Below are positions 45,118-54,588 of a DNA stretch of 64,000 nt, in pieces. Both the position numbers and the translations under genes were made by a program. The notes under the pieces are model-generated. The model was given only the letters and a program-made list of their open reading frames with translations. It did no database searches and was not told where the DNA came from. Position 1 is the stretch's first letter; each line of letters starts with the position of its first letter. The DNA is from CAZTAO01 sp964611645 (GTDB lineage: Bacteria > Armatimonadota > UBA5829): assembly GCA_964611645.1 (NCBI GenBank), contig CAZTAO010000019.1, positions 12,385 through 76,384 on the forward strand. The letters are read 5' to 3'.

Positions 45118-46500
45118 ATGAGACGAGGCGTGATAGCAGGACTTGTGATAGTCGGAGTGGCAACCATTATTTGTTGGGGATGCGGGATGGCGCTGTGCAA
45201 GGATTCTGAGGCTATGAAGACTGTCGGCAACACCAATCCGTCGGCAAGAAACGCGGAAATCATATCATCATCCAATCCTCCGATCGGGTGGCAGAAGCAC
45301 ACGGTGATTCGGGCAAACGGCAGTGGCGAGCCTTTGCGGCTGCCTGCTCAGTTCAACCTGGTCAGCGGCCCATACGAGCACCAGAACATGCAGATGCCAA
45401 GCCTCATCTACATGCCCGAGAAGAAGCGGCTGCTCATTACGGCGGAGTTCGGCCCACCCACCGTGAAGACTATAATCATGACCAGCAACGATTTCGGCGG
45501 GACCTGGACACAGAAACGCTGGATGCGCACCAATGCCAACGGAGACCCGGACATAGCCATGACGGTCGGCACAACCTACCTTGGCAAGGGAGTGGTCACG
45601 GCCAGCCCGGAGTCAGGGATGCGGGTGTTCAGCCGCGATTTCGGTGAGACATGGACAGAATCCTACCCGGTTCCGGCGGTCACCAAAGGCAAAGCTCTCT
45701 ACCACTGGGATCCTCTGCTGGTGGACAAAGACAAGTCCGGCAATATCACCAGGCTGGCCGAAGCGCGCTACCACGAGACTGGCTACGGCAGGAACGATCC
45801 CGATCCCACTCACAAGTTCGACCAGGCGGTGATATGGTTCAGCGAGGACATCGGCAAGACGTGGTCTGAGCCGCTAGAGGTTCCGCAGTGGTATGGGGTC
45901 AATGAGCTTGCGTTGGTGAGGGCAATGAACGGCGACATCATCGCCGGATGTCGCACGGATAACCCCGTCAGGTTTACCGATATCCAGGACATGTGGTCGG
46001 GTCTGGCAATCTCGATCTCCAAAGACAACGGCAAGACCTGGTCCCCCCAGAACCCATTATATGAGTATGGCCGACATCACCCCAGCTTCGTGGTAATGCC
46101 CAACGGCGACCTGGTGATGGTCTATGTTGTTCGATGCGGCTACACCAACAATGCCGAGGGGCTGTGGCGGTTTGGCATCGAGGCCGTGGTAAGCAAAGAT
46201 AACGGCAAGACCTGGGACCTCGACCACAAGTACATCCTGGCGTGGTGGACGGGCAAGTGCACCGGCGGGAACTGGTGGTGGGGCCTGGCGCAGTCTACCG
46301 CGACTGTGCTGCTGCCCGACGGCTCTCTTCTGACCACGTTCAGCACCGGATTCCGTAATGAGCCGGGGCAGCCCCTGTGCATAATGGACACCGCGCTGGT
46401 GAACTGGAGGCCCAGCAACAAGCCGGTCAACACCGACAAGACAATATCCAGCGCGCCGTTTGATTCCGACGGCCGCAATAAGTACGACATCAAGCTCTAG
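45118..46500 (+). CDS. Secreted Asp-box (BNR) beta-propeller protein 1
   Basis: 460 residues with an N-terminal export segment (GVIAGLVIVGVATIICWG). The mature part is a sialidase-fold beta-propeller with five Asp boxes: SNDFGGTW, SRDFGETW, SEDIGKTW, SKDNGKTW twice. WQKHTVIRANG and YMPEKKRLLI begin the propeller, YHWDPLLVDKD and RHHPSFVVMPNGDLVMVYVV are shared by all paralogues. The FRIP/YRIP motif of true sialidases is not present, so glycan binding or another exo-glycosidase activity is as likely as sialidase. GGAGGG lies 9 bases before the ATG. First of eight paralogues. Confidence 0.88.
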   Translation: MRRGVIAGLVIVGVATIICWGCGMALCKDSEAMKTVGNTNPSARNAEIISSSNPPIGWQKHTVIRANGSGEPLRLPAQFNLVSGPYEHQNMQMPSLIYMPEKKRLLITAEFGPPTVKTIIMTSNDFGGTWTQKRWMRTNANGDPDIAMTVGTTYLGKGVVTASPESGMRVFSRDFGETWTESYPVPAVTKGKALYHWDPLLVDKDKSGNITRLAEARYHETGYGRNDPDPTHKFDQAVIWFSEDIGKTWSEPLEVPQWYGVNELALVRAMNGDIIAGCRTDNPVRFTDIQDMWSGLAISISKDNGKTWSPQNPLYEYGRHHPSFVVMPNGDLVMVYVVRCGYTNNAEGLWRFGIEAVVSKDNGKTWDLDHKYILAWWTGKCTGGNWWWGLAQSTATVLLPDGSLLTTFSTGFRNEPGQPLCIMDTALVNWRPSNKPVNTDKTISSAPFDSDGRNKYDIKL

Positions 46501-46533
46501 CATTTTGACTGCTGAGACTGTATGGGAGAGTAT

Positions 46534-48450
46534 ATGAAGAACCTGGCAATTATCGCCTGCATTCTGATGGCGGGCACGGTTGTATCGGGAGCGCTCTGCG
46601 CTCAAAACTGGAGCGATAGCTTCGGCCAACTCGGGGCGGGATTCCCGGCTTGGGATAACGCCGACGGTGTTCAGATCACCGCGGACGGGGTGACAGGTGC
46701 CGCCGATGGCCGTCGATATGGTTCGATGTGGCGCAGGACCCCGACGGGGAAGTCTGTTGAGGCGACCGCCAGGATGAAGGTCTCACCGATAGGCGACTGG
46801 ACCGCCGCATTCATCGGGTTCACTCCGGCCGCTCACGCGGACGTCGGCAACCCCAAGTCTCCAAACTACTCTCCCAATGTTCACTTTCCGGGCATCTTCC
46901 TGTCACTGGGCCCAATAACCCCGAAAGAGGGCGACAAAAAGCCCTACGCCCTGTTGAACCTGAGATACGACCACCCATCCTGCGGTTCAGGTCTTCCCTA
47001 CCGTCTCGGGAAGGTGAAAGTCGACACCTGGTATGATGTGAAGCTGCAGGTGTTCCTGAGCGACGGCCAGTGGCTGGGGGCGGCGTGGTACAAACCCTGC
47101 GGCACAAGCAAGTGGCTGGCGCTGCAAGACAACTGGCCGGGCAACCGGCACGTGGTCGCGTACGAAGGCTTCGAGCCGAACTACTTTACCTTGCTGGCAT
47201 CGCAGAACGTAGCGGTGGACAATGTGGCCGTCAAGGCCGTCAAGCCTGAAGCCATAACGCGCCTGCCGAAGGCCCGGACGGTGAACAATAATCCATTCAC
47301 CATCATATCCCTAAGCTGGACCACCCCGGACACCAAGTTCCTGCACGATAATGTGGCTGAGATGGAGAAAGTCCATTTGGACGGCTGGACCACATACGCC
47401 GCCAACCCTCGCCTGGACATGGGCCGCGCCCTTTACGGCTACGGCACCGGCGACATGAGCTGGGAGGTGTTCCAGAAGGCCAGGGCAACCCGCGCTCAGA
47501 TCGAGCCTGCTATCGCTGATTTGCAGTCCACGAAGTTCACCAGGTTCCGCAGCAACTACATCAGCATCATCTCGTTCCTCACTGGCGGCGTAACATCCAT
47601 AGACTGGTTCGATGACGCCTGGTGGAAAACCATAGACGAGAACGCCAGGCTGCAGGCCGCTCTTGCCAAGGAAGGCGGGTGCGAAGGTATTCTCTTTGAT
47701 CCTGAGATGTACGGCTGTGCGTTCTGGGGCTGGCCGGAACTGAGCAAGGACCCCATCTACAAAGACAAGACCTACAAGCAGGTGCAGGCCAAGGTAAGGC
47801 AGCGAGGCCGAGAGTTTGCCCGCGCCCTCAACAGCGCATACCCCGGCGTTCGGATACTCTCCATACACGGCTATGACACCGCCCTGCGCTACGAAGACCC
47901 TCGCCCAACCAGGGCCCAACTGGACAAGGGCTGGTACGGCCTGCTTCCGGCGTTTCTGGATGGTATTCTGGAAGGCTCAGACGACAAGACTACCATCATA
48001 GATGGCTGCGAAGCCACTTATTGGTCGGATTCATTCCCGGACTTTGTGGAGAGGGTGCAGACGTTCAAGACGGAGTGCATCAAGCTCAGTGAGGTCCCGG
48101 CGCTGTTCAAGAAGAAGACGCGGGTTGGTTTTGCCGTCTACCTGGATCGCGACTGGCGCGGCAATCCCTGGGATTCCGCCAACCCGGCGAAGAACTACTA
48201 CACCCCCGAGAGGTTTGCGTTGGTTCTAGGCAACGCGCTGGCGGCCGGGGACGGTTTTGTGTGGATATACAGCGAGACAGCCACGTGGCATCTGCACTCA
48301 GCGGACCAAACCATCGCCCCGTACGTCAAAGAGTTAGGATGGCACGGAACCGCAACCAAATGGGTCCCCGACGGCTACCGAGATGCTCTAGACAAAGCAC
48401 GACAGCGGGCAACCGAACTAAGAAAGAAGTATGGCCCTGTTGGAAACTGA
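46534..48450 (+). CDS. Secreted two-domain protein, lectin-like plus putative TIM-barrel hydrolase
   Basis: 638 residues with a signal peptide (IIACILMAGTVVSGALC, cleavage near CAQ). Residues about 25-235 look like a concanavalin-type beta-sandwich: YGSMWRRTPTGKSVEATARM, then KVDTWYDVKLQVFLSDGQWL. The remainder (about 250-635) is alpha/beta with GILFDPEMYGCAFWGWPELS and IIDGCEATYWSDSFPDF, which look like barrel strands with acidic catalytic candidates. I do not recognise the family. It sits inside the Asp-box array, and the next Asp-box gene begins 13 bases after its stop, so it is likely part of the same operon and acts on the same substrate. GGGAG precedes the ATG. Confidence 0.78.
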   Translation: MKNLAIIACILMAGTVVSGALCAQNWSDSFGQLGAGFPAWDNADGVQITADGVTGAADGRRYGSMWRRTPTGKSVEATARMKVSPIGDWTAAFIGFTPAAHADVGNPKSPNYSPNVHFPGIFLSLGPITPKEGDKKPYALLNLRYDHPSCGSGLPYRLGKVKVDTWYDVKLQVFLSDGQWLGAAWYKPCGTSKWLALQDNWPGNRHVVAYEGFEPNYFTLLASQNVAVDNVAVKAVKPEAITRLPKARTVNNNPFTIISLSWTTPDTKFLHDNVAEMEKVHLDGWTTYAANPRLDMGRALYGYGTGDMSWEVFQKARATRAQIEPAIADLQSTKFTRFRSNYISIISFLTGGVTSIDWFDDAWWKTIDENARLQAALAKEGGCEGILFDPEMYGCAFWGWPELSKDPIYKDKTYKQVQAKVRQRGREFARALNSAYPGVRILSIHGYDTALRYEDPRPTRAQLDKGWYGLLPAFLDGILEGSDDKTTIIDGCEATYWSDSFPDFVERVQTFKTECIKLSEVPALFKKKTRVGFAVYLDRDWRGNPWDSANPAKNYYTPERFALVLGNALAAGDGFVWIYSETATWHLHSADQTIAPYVKELGWHGTATKWVPDGYRDALDKARQRATELRKKYGPVGN

Positions 48451-48463
48451 GGGGGAAAGTTGT

Positions 48464-49828
48464 TTGCTCAAGAGTAGAATTGGCGCGATTGCAGTGACCT
48501 TTGTGTGCGCGGGCTTGTTCCTTGGGTGCTCGTGCGTGGCTGCGGATACGGCGAGCGAAGGCTCCACGAACATTGCGGCGAAGAACGCGGAACTGATAGC
48601 GACCTCTAACCCGCCCATCGGTTGGCAGAAGCACACGGTTGTGAGGACGAACGGCAAGTCCAGGGCGTTGCGACTTCCGGCTCAGTTTCAACTCGTCAGC
48701 GCGCGTTGGAAGGAACTTTGCGGCACATTGCCGGGTATCGTATATATGCCTGAGAAGAAACGGCTCCTGATAGCGATGACCAGCGGCCAGGCGGTTGTGA
48801 TCACAAGTGACGACTTCGGCGCCACCTGGAGTGAGAAGCGTTTCTTGAGCACCGATGCCAAAGGCAACCCGGACTACCCCATACCTATTGGCGTTACGTA
48901 TCTGGGAAATGGCAACTTGACTGTTAGCGCCGAAGGTACACTAGTTCCTCGGAAAGTTAGCCACGACTACGGGCTTACCTGGGCCGAGTCCGCTCCGATT
49001 CCCAGCCGCGCAAATGGCGAAGAGCTCTATCACTGGGACCCAATGCTGGTAGATACGGACAAGTCGGGGAGTGTTACACGGCTTGCCGAAACCAGATACA
49101 CCTGCGAGACACTGCCTGCGGGGTCGGCGTCCCGATATCTGTCGCAGGCCTACATCTGGTTCAGTGCGGATAGCGGGAAGACGTGGTCGAAAGAAAAGAA
49201 GGTCCCGCAATGGTCCGGGGTTAACGAGGTTGCTCTGGCCCGCGCCAAAAACGGAGACATAATCGCCGCCTGCCGGATGGACATATCGCCTCGCCTGAAA
49301 GACGAATGGCTGGATCACTATTGCGGGCTTGGAGTCTCCATATCCAAAGACAATGGCCTGACTTGGTCCACGCCGGACAAGACCTACGACTACGGGCGGC
49401 ACCACGCTTCCTTTGCGGTGATGCCCAACGGCAGCATTGTGATGGCCTATGTAGTCCGTCTTGGCTACACCAGGAGCGCAGACGGCTTCCCGCGATTCGG
49501 AGTGGAAGCTGTAGTCAGCCGCGACAACGGCAAGACGTGGGACATGGACAACAAGTACATTCTGGCCTGGTGGACAGGTAAAGTCACCGGGAACAACTCG
49601 TGGTGGGGCATGAGCCAGATGACTTCCACTGCACTCCTGCCCGACGGTTCGCTGCTCACGGTGTTTGCCACGGGGTTCCGCAACGAGCCGTCCAAGCCTC
49701 TGGTGATGGATGCCGGAATGGTCAAATGGAAGCTGGATGAGAGGCGCTTGAGCCGTGACCGCACCATCCGCGATGCGCCCATTGAGTCCGATGCGCGCAA
49801 TCTTTTCGACGTTGCGTCGGTCAAGTAA
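48464..49828 (+). CDS. Secreted Asp-box beta-propeller protein 2
   Basis: 454 residues. The TTG start at 48464 has GAGGGGGA 8 bases upstream and yields a short lipoprotein-like leader ending LFLGCSC. Asp boxes: SDDFGATW, SHDYGLTW, SADSGKTW, SKDNGLTW and SRDNGKTW. The shared family segments YMPEKKRLLI, YHWDPMLVDTD, LARAKNGDIIAACR and YGRHHASFAVMPNG are all present. It is closest to proteins 1 and 3. A longer frame starting at an ATG at 48431 overlaps the upstream gene and lacks a good Shine-Dalgarno. Confidence 0.88.
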   Translation: MLKSRIGAIAVTFVCAGLFLGCSCVAADTASEGSTNIAAKNAELIATSNPPIGWQKHTVVRTNGKSRALRLPAQFQLVSARWKELCGTLPGIVYMPEKKRLLIAMTSGQAVVITSDDFGATWSEKRFLSTDAKGNPDYPIPIGVTYLGNGNLTVSAEGTLVPRKVSHDYGLTWAESAPIPSRANGEELYHWDPMLVDTDKSGSVTRLAETRYTCETLPAGSASRYLSQAYIWFSADSGKTWSKEKKVPQWSGVNEVALARAKNGDIIAACRMDISPRLKDEWLDHYCGLGVSISKDNGLTWSTPDKTYDYGRHHASFAVMPNGSIVMAYVVRLGYTRSADGFPRFGVEAVVSRDNGKTWDMDNKYILAWWTGKVTGNNSWWGMSQMTSTALLPDGSLLTVFATGFRNEPSKPLVMDAGMVKWKLDERRLSRDRTIRDAPIESDARNLFDVASVK

Positions 49829-49919
49829 CTCGGATACTCGGAACAGCCCCACGGAATGCGTTCGGCGGAGCCAATATCGTATAATATATACGGGTGTGGG
49901 AACTCAAAGGAGAGTCAAT

Positions 49920-51296
49920 ATGACTAATCATTCTATAGTCAGTCTGGCTGTGACAGCCATTTGCGCAACCTTAGTCCTGGGATGTTCCTGTAAGGCAGAG
50001 AACCCAGTGCCGGGAGCTACAACAAACGTAACCGGCAAGAACGCCCAGTTAGTGGCCACGACCGATCCGCCCACAGGTTGGCAGGAGCATACGGTAGTCA
50101 GGACCAACGGCAAGGACAAGGCCCTGCGCCTGCCTGCCAAGTTCCAGCTCATGAGCGCTCCCTGGAACCACGAGAACGCCCAGATGCCTGAGATAGCATA
50201 TATGCCAGAGAAGAAGCGCCTGCTGATGACGATTCAGTACGGCTCGCCCGTTCAGACCATCGTCCTCACCAGCGACGACTACGGCAACACCTGGACCGAC
50301 AAACGATGGCTCCACGTGGACGCGCAGGGCAAGCCGGACTTCTCCTGCCCTGTCGGTATGACTTACCTCGGCAACGGACGCCTGGTGATGAGCCAGTGCG
50401 GAAACAGCGGCCTTCGCAGGTTCTCCAGCGACTATGGCCAGACCTGGGAAGAGTCGGTAAAGCACCCCAGCGGCGCGAACGGAATGGAACTCTACCACTG
50501 GGACCCGATGCTGATCGACAGGGACAAGTCAGGCAAGATTGTCCGCCTTACAGAAGTGAAGCACACGGTCAAGACAAATCCTCCGGGCTCGGACGAGTGC
50601 TACGAATCCCAGGCATACATCTGGTTCAGCACGGATGGCGCCAAGACGTGGTCTCCGGAGAAGAAGATAGACGAGTGGTTCCACGTCAACGAGGTTACGC
50701 TGGTCCGGGCAAGGAACAATGAGATTGTAGCTTCCTGCCGCATCGATATCCCCCCTCGCTTCAAGAAAGAGTGGCTGGACAACTACTGCGGCATGGGCGT
50801 GTCCTTCTCCAAGGACAACGGGATTGCCTGGTCCAAACCCGACAAGCTCTACGACTGGGGCCGGCATCACGCCAGCTTCGTAGTTATGCCCAATGGCGAC
50901 ATTGTGATGGCCTATGTGGTGCGCCGTGGCTACGTTGACTCCAAGGATGGTTTCTGGCAGTTTGGCGTCGAGGCTGTTGTGAGCAAAGACAACGGCAAGA
51001 CCTGGGACTTGGACAACAAGTACATCCTGGGATGGTGGACGGGCAAGTGGAAGGGCGAGAACTCGTGGTTTGGCCTCAGCCAGACCACCTCCACCGTGCT
51101 GCTTCCGGACGGCTCTCTGCTTACCACATTCGGCACTGGCTACCGCAACGAGCCTACCCAGGCAGCGTGCAAACTTGATGTTGGCCTGGTGAAGTGGAAA
51201 CTCAGTGACAAACCAGCCAATCCCGACCGCACAATCCGCGACGCCAAGTTCGACTCAGACACCCGAAACCTCTTCGACCCGGCGGCGGTCAAGTAG
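49920..51296 (+). CDS. Secreted Asp-box beta-propeller protein 3, probable lipoprotein
   Basis: 458 residues. The leader ends ICATLVLGCSCKAE, a plausible lipobox with the cysteine after G. Asp boxes: SDDYGNTW, SSDYGQTW, a degenerate STDGAKTW, a degenerate SKDNGIAW and SKDNGKTW. Propeller landmarks YMPEKKRLLM, YHWDPMLIDRD and WGRHHASFVVMPNGDIVMAYV match the other paralogues. AAAGGAGAG lies 6 bases before the ATG. A TATAAT at 49880-49885 with a weak -35 could be a separate promoter. Confidence 0.88.
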   Translation: MTNHSIVSLAVTAICATLVLGCSCKAENPVPGATTNVTGKNAQLVATTDPPTGWQEHTVVRTNGKDKALRLPAKFQLMSAPWNHENAQMPEIAYMPEKKRLLMTIQYGSPVQTIVLTSDDYGNTWTDKRWLHVDAQGKPDFSCPVGMTYLGNGRLVMSQCGNSGLRRFSSDYGQTWEESVKHPSGANGMELYHWDPMLIDRDKSGKIVRLTEVKHTVKTNPPGSDECYESQAYIWFSTDGAKTWSPEKKIDEWFHVNEVTLVRARNNEIVASCRIDIPPRFKKEWLDNYCGMGVSFSKDNGIAWSKPDKLYDWGRHHASFVVMPNGDIVMAYVVRRGYVDSKDGFWQFGVEAVVSKDNGKTWDLDNKYILGWWTGKWKGENSWFGLSQTTSTVLLPDGSLLTTFGTGYRNEPTQAACKLDVGLVKWKLSDKPANPDRTIRDAKFDSDTRNLFDPAAVK

Positions 51297-51321
51297 TTCA
51301 CATCGTAAGCAGGGGAGTAGT

Positions 51322-52692
51322 ATGATCGTCAGAATAGCATTATCAGTTATCGCGGCGGTGGGGGTAGCATCTTGTTTGCTGTCCGCTGAAGTGCAAGGAA
51401 GTGAAACAATGAGCAACGCGCCTCTGGTCTGTGACCTGAACTCCAAGGTAGACCCTCGAGACACCCCATGGACCCACTGGGGTTGGCAGAAGCATGGCGT
51501 CATCAGGCTCAACGGCCCCAAGCCCGCGCTGAAGTCTCCTGCGCAGCTATACTTCATCGGCGGTGAGTGGGAGTGGAACAACTCCCAGATGCCATATCTG
51601 GTCTATATGCCGGAGCGAAAGCGGATTGTTCTGGCTGCATCGGTTGACAAGCCCACTATCAAAGCTACCCAGGTTTTCAGTGATGACTTCGGCAAGACCT
51701 GGAGCAAGCCGACATGGATGCACACAGACGCCGCCGACAACCCGGACCTGGGAGGCGCAACCCAGCTTACATATCTGGGCGATGGCAAGCTGATCATGGG
51801 GGCGGAGACCAGGTACTGGTTCAGCACAGACTACAGCAAGACTTGGGCGGACTACGCGCCGGTTCCTCCGGACGCAAACGGCACCCCGGTCTACCAGTGG
51901 GACCCGATGCTGGTCGACAAAGACCCCAAGACCGGCAAGGTAGTTCGCCTGGTGGAGACCCGCTATTCCTCCAACAACAACTTCGGCACGAATGACTATT
52001 TCTCGCACGGCTGTATCCGTTTCAGCACGGATGAGGGCAAGACCTGGAGCAAGACGATCAATGTCCCGCAGTGGAAATACGTGAGTGAGGTTGTGCTGTG
52101 CAGGGCGAAGAACGGGGACATGATCGCAGCCTGCCGAACGGATAATCCGCCGCAGTACTTCCTGAGCGGCTCCGACCAGTATAGTGGCCTCGCAGTTTCC
52201 ATATCCAAAGACAACGGCTACACATGGTCCGATCTCAACTTCCTCTACTCCTGGGGCAGGCACCACCCGCACGTGATTGTCATGCCAAACGGAGACATGG
52301 TGATGACCTACGTGGTCCGCAACGGCTATAAGCCGAACAAGGAAGGCCTGCTGATGTTCGGGATAGAGGCTGTGGTCAGCAAAGACAACGGCCAGACCTG
52401 GGACTTGGACAACCGCTATATACTGGCATCTAACAGTTCCGTGATGAGCGGCGACCGCAGGGAATGGGGTTCGCCTCAGTCGACATCAAATGTGCTTCTT
52501 CCGGACGGCAGTATACTCACCACGTTCTGCACGGGAGTGCGCAACGTGCCAAGCCAGACTCTGTGGAAGATGGATGTTGCGCTGGTGAAATGGAATCTGA
52601 CAGACAAACCCGCAACCCGAGACAGGACCATCCGGGACGCCGACTACAAGTCGGACGCCCGGAACGTGTTCGATGTGGTGGGTATCAAATAG
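51322..52692 (+). CDS. Secreted Asp-box beta-propeller protein 4
   Basis: 456 residues with a signal peptide (ALSVIAAVGVASCLLSAEV). Boxes: SDDFGKTW, a degenerate STDYSKTW, STDEGKTW, SKDNGYTW and SKDNGQTW. The mature N-terminus SNAPLVCDLNSKVDPRDTPW and most of the sequence are nearly identical to protein 5 next door, which has the same length. The 118-base repeat after this gene is also found after protein 5. This indicates a recent tandem duplication of gene plus repeat. AGGGGAG precedes the ATG. Confidence 0.88.
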   Translation: MIVRIALSVIAAVGVASCLLSAEVQGSETMSNAPLVCDLNSKVDPRDTPWTHWGWQKHGVIRLNGPKPALKSPAQLYFIGGEWEWNNSQMPYLVYMPERKRIVLAASVDKPTIKATQVFSDDFGKTWSKPTWMHTDAADNPDLGGATQLTYLGDGKLIMGAETRYWFSTDYSKTWADYAPVPPDANGTPVYQWDPMLVDKDPKTGKVVRLVETRYSSNNNFGTNDYFSHGCIRFSTDEGKTWSKTINVPQWKYVSEVVLCRAKNGDMIAACRTDNPPQYFLSGSDQYSGLAVSISKDNGYTWSDLNFLYSWGRHHPHVIVMPNGDMVMTYVVRNGYKPNKEGLLMFGIEAVVSKDNGQTWDLDNRYILASNSSVMSGDRREWGSPQSTSNVLLPDGSILTTFCTGVRNVPSQTLWKMDVALVKWNLTDKPATRDRTIRDADYKSDARNVFDVVGIK

Positions 52693-52698
52693 TCGAAA

Positions 52699-52816
52699 CT
52701 CCCTCTCCCCGCTGGGAGAGGGCTGGGGTGAGGTTCCTTCAGCGTAGCAATCTCAGTAATTGTTACGCTAGAAGAACCGCCCCCTAACCCCCTCCTAGCG
52801 AGGAGGGGGGATGTAG
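52699..52816. repeat. ~116-base intergenic repeat, copy 1
   Basis: Starts with CTCCCTCTCCCCGCTGGGAG, has a central CAGCGTAGCAATCTCAG segment, and ends with CCGCCCCCTAACCCCCTCC followed by a G-rich arm and GATGTAG. Both ends can form hairpins. Three more copies lie at 54229-54577. Confidence 0.8.
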
Positions 52817-52851
52817 CCCCTCAGTAGTCGAATCGAAAGAAGGAGAGTAGT

Positions 52852-54222
52852 ATGTTCTCAAAGACAGTAATATTGGTAATTGTGGCGGTGGCAGCGGTGT
52901 GTTGCCTGCTGCCTGCGCTTGTGGGAGGATGTGACCCAATGAGTAACGCTCCGCTGGTTAGTGACCTGAACTCCAAAGTAGACCCCAGAGATACTCCCTG
53001 GACCCACTGGGGGTGGCAGAAGCACGGGGTTATCCGGCTCAATGGCCCCAAGCCCGCGCTGAAACTCCCAGCTCAGCTCTACTTCATCGGTGGCGAGTGG
53101 GAATGGAACAACTCTCAGATGCCGTATCTGGTCTACATGCCGGACCGCAAGAAACTGATGCTTGCGGCATCTGTCGACAAACCCACCATCCATGCCACGC
53201 AGGTTTTCAGTGACGATTTCGGCAAGACCTGGACCAAGCCTTCGTGGATGCATACCGATGCAGCAGGCAACCCCGACCTGGGCGCGGCAACCCAGTTGAC
53301 CTATCTGGCTGACGGCAAGCTCATTATAGGGAGCGAGAGCAGGTATTGGGCCAGCACAGACTACGGCAAGACCTGGGCCGATTACGCGCCGGTTCCGCGC
53401 GGTTCCGATGGAAAGCTGATGTATCAGTGGGACCCGATGCTGGTGGACAGAGACCCCAAGACCGGTAAGGTCACCCGCCTGGTTGATACCCGCTACAAGG
53501 AAAACGGCACGTTCGATAAGCCGGACTACTTCTCCCAGGGCTGCATCCGTTTCAGCGCGGATGAGGGCAAGACCTGGAGCACGGAAATCAACGTTCCGCA
53601 GTGGAAAGGCACAAACGAGATCGTGCTGTGTCGGGCAAAGAATGGCGACATAGTGGCCGCCTGCCGCAGGGACAATGTGGCCAAGTTCGTCGGCACGGAC
53701 AACGACCAATACAGCGGTCTGGCTACATCGGTCTCCAAGGACAACGGGTACACGTGGTCTGAGCTGAACTATGTGTACGATTGGGGCAGGCATCATCCGC
53801 ACATGATCACAATGCCCAACGGCGACATAGTTATGACCTATGTGGTACGCAATGGCTACAAGCCCAATGGAGAGGGCCTGAACATGTTCGGCATCGAGGC
53901 TGTTGTGAGCAAAGACAATGGCCAGACCTGGGACTTGGACAACAAGTATGTGCTGGCGTCCAACAGTTCCACGATGACAGGCGGCCGGACCAACTGGGGC
54001 TCACCGCAGTCCACATCCAACGTGCTCCTCCCGAACGGCAGCATACTTACCGTCTTCGGCACGGGAGTCCGCAATGTCCCCAGCCAGACTCTGTGGAAGA
54101 TGGACGTGGCCATTGTGAGATGGAGCCTGACCGAAAAGCCCGCAACCCGGGACAGGACCATCCGAGACGCCAAACTAGAATCCGACACCCGCAACCTGTT
54201 CGACGTGGCGGGGATAAAGTAG
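52852..54222 (+). CDS. Secreted Asp-box beta-propeller protein 5, probable lipoprotein
   Basis: 456 residues. The leader ends LPALVGGCDPMSNAPLV, an acceptable lipobox, whereas the otherwise near-identical protein 4 has QGSETMSNAPLV at this place. So the two copies may differ in membrane anchoring. All five Asp boxes are good: SDDFGKTW, STDYGKTW, SADEGKTW, SKDNGYTW, SKDNGQTW. YQWDPMLVDRDPKTGKV and WGRHHPHMITMPNGDIVMTY follow the family pattern. GAAGGAGAG precedes the ATG. Confidence 0.88.
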   Translation: MFSKTVILVIVAVAAVCCLLPALVGGCDPMSNAPLVSDLNSKVDPRDTPWTHWGWQKHGVIRLNGPKPALKLPAQLYFIGGEWEWNNSQMPYLVYMPDRKKLMLAASVDKPTIHATQVFSDDFGKTWTKPSWMHTDAAGNPDLGAATQLTYLADGKLIIGSESRYWASTDYGKTWADYAPVPRGSDGKLMYQWDPMLVDRDPKTGKVTRLVDTRYKENGTFDKPDYFSQGCIRFSADEGKTWSTEINVPQWKGTNEIVLCRAKNGDIVAACRRDNVAKFVGTDNDQYSGLATSVSKDNGYTWSELNYVYDWGRHHPHMITMPNGDIVMTYVVRNGYKPNGEGLNMFGIEAVVSKDNGQTWDLDNKYVLASNSSTMTGGRTNWGSPQSTSNVLLPNGSILTVFGTGVRNVPSQTLWKMDVAIVRWSLTEKPATRDRTIRDAKLESDTRNLFDVAGIK

Positions 54223-54228
54223 TCAGAA

Positions 54229-54577
54229 CCCCCTCTCCCCGCTGGGAGAGGGCTGGGGTGAGGTTCCTTCAGCGCGGCAATCTCAGTTGTTGCTACGCCA
54301 GAAGAACCGCCCCCTAACCCCCTCCTGGCGGGAGGGGGAATGAGACTCCCTCTCCCCGCTGGGAGAGGGCTGGGGTGAGGTTCCTTCAGCGTAGCAATCT
54401 CAGTTATTGTTACGCCAGAAGAACCGCCCCTAACCCCCTCCGGCGCGGAGGGGGAATGTAGCTCCCTCCCCTCGCAGGGGAGGGCTGGGGAGAGGTTCTT
54501 ATCACGTAAGATAGTGCAGGTTTGTCAGGTGAAAAGAACCGCCCCCTAACCCCCTCCGGTGCGGAGGGGGAATGTAG
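54229..54577. repeat. ~116-base intergenic repeat, three tandem copies
   Basis: Copies at 54229-54343, 54346-54461 and 54462-54577. The first two closely match the copy at 52699; the third keeps both ends but has an unrelated centre. They fill the 366-base gap before the acetyltransferase gene, and the last ends 11 bases before its start codon. No protein-coding frame is evident in them. Confidence 0.85.
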
Positions 54578-54588
54578 TGAGGGGTGTA

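Noticed and set aside
54229..54577. Possible CRISPR or coding repeat region
   Set aside because: Units are directly adjacent without spacers and contain no conserved open frame; they are intergenic DNA repeats.
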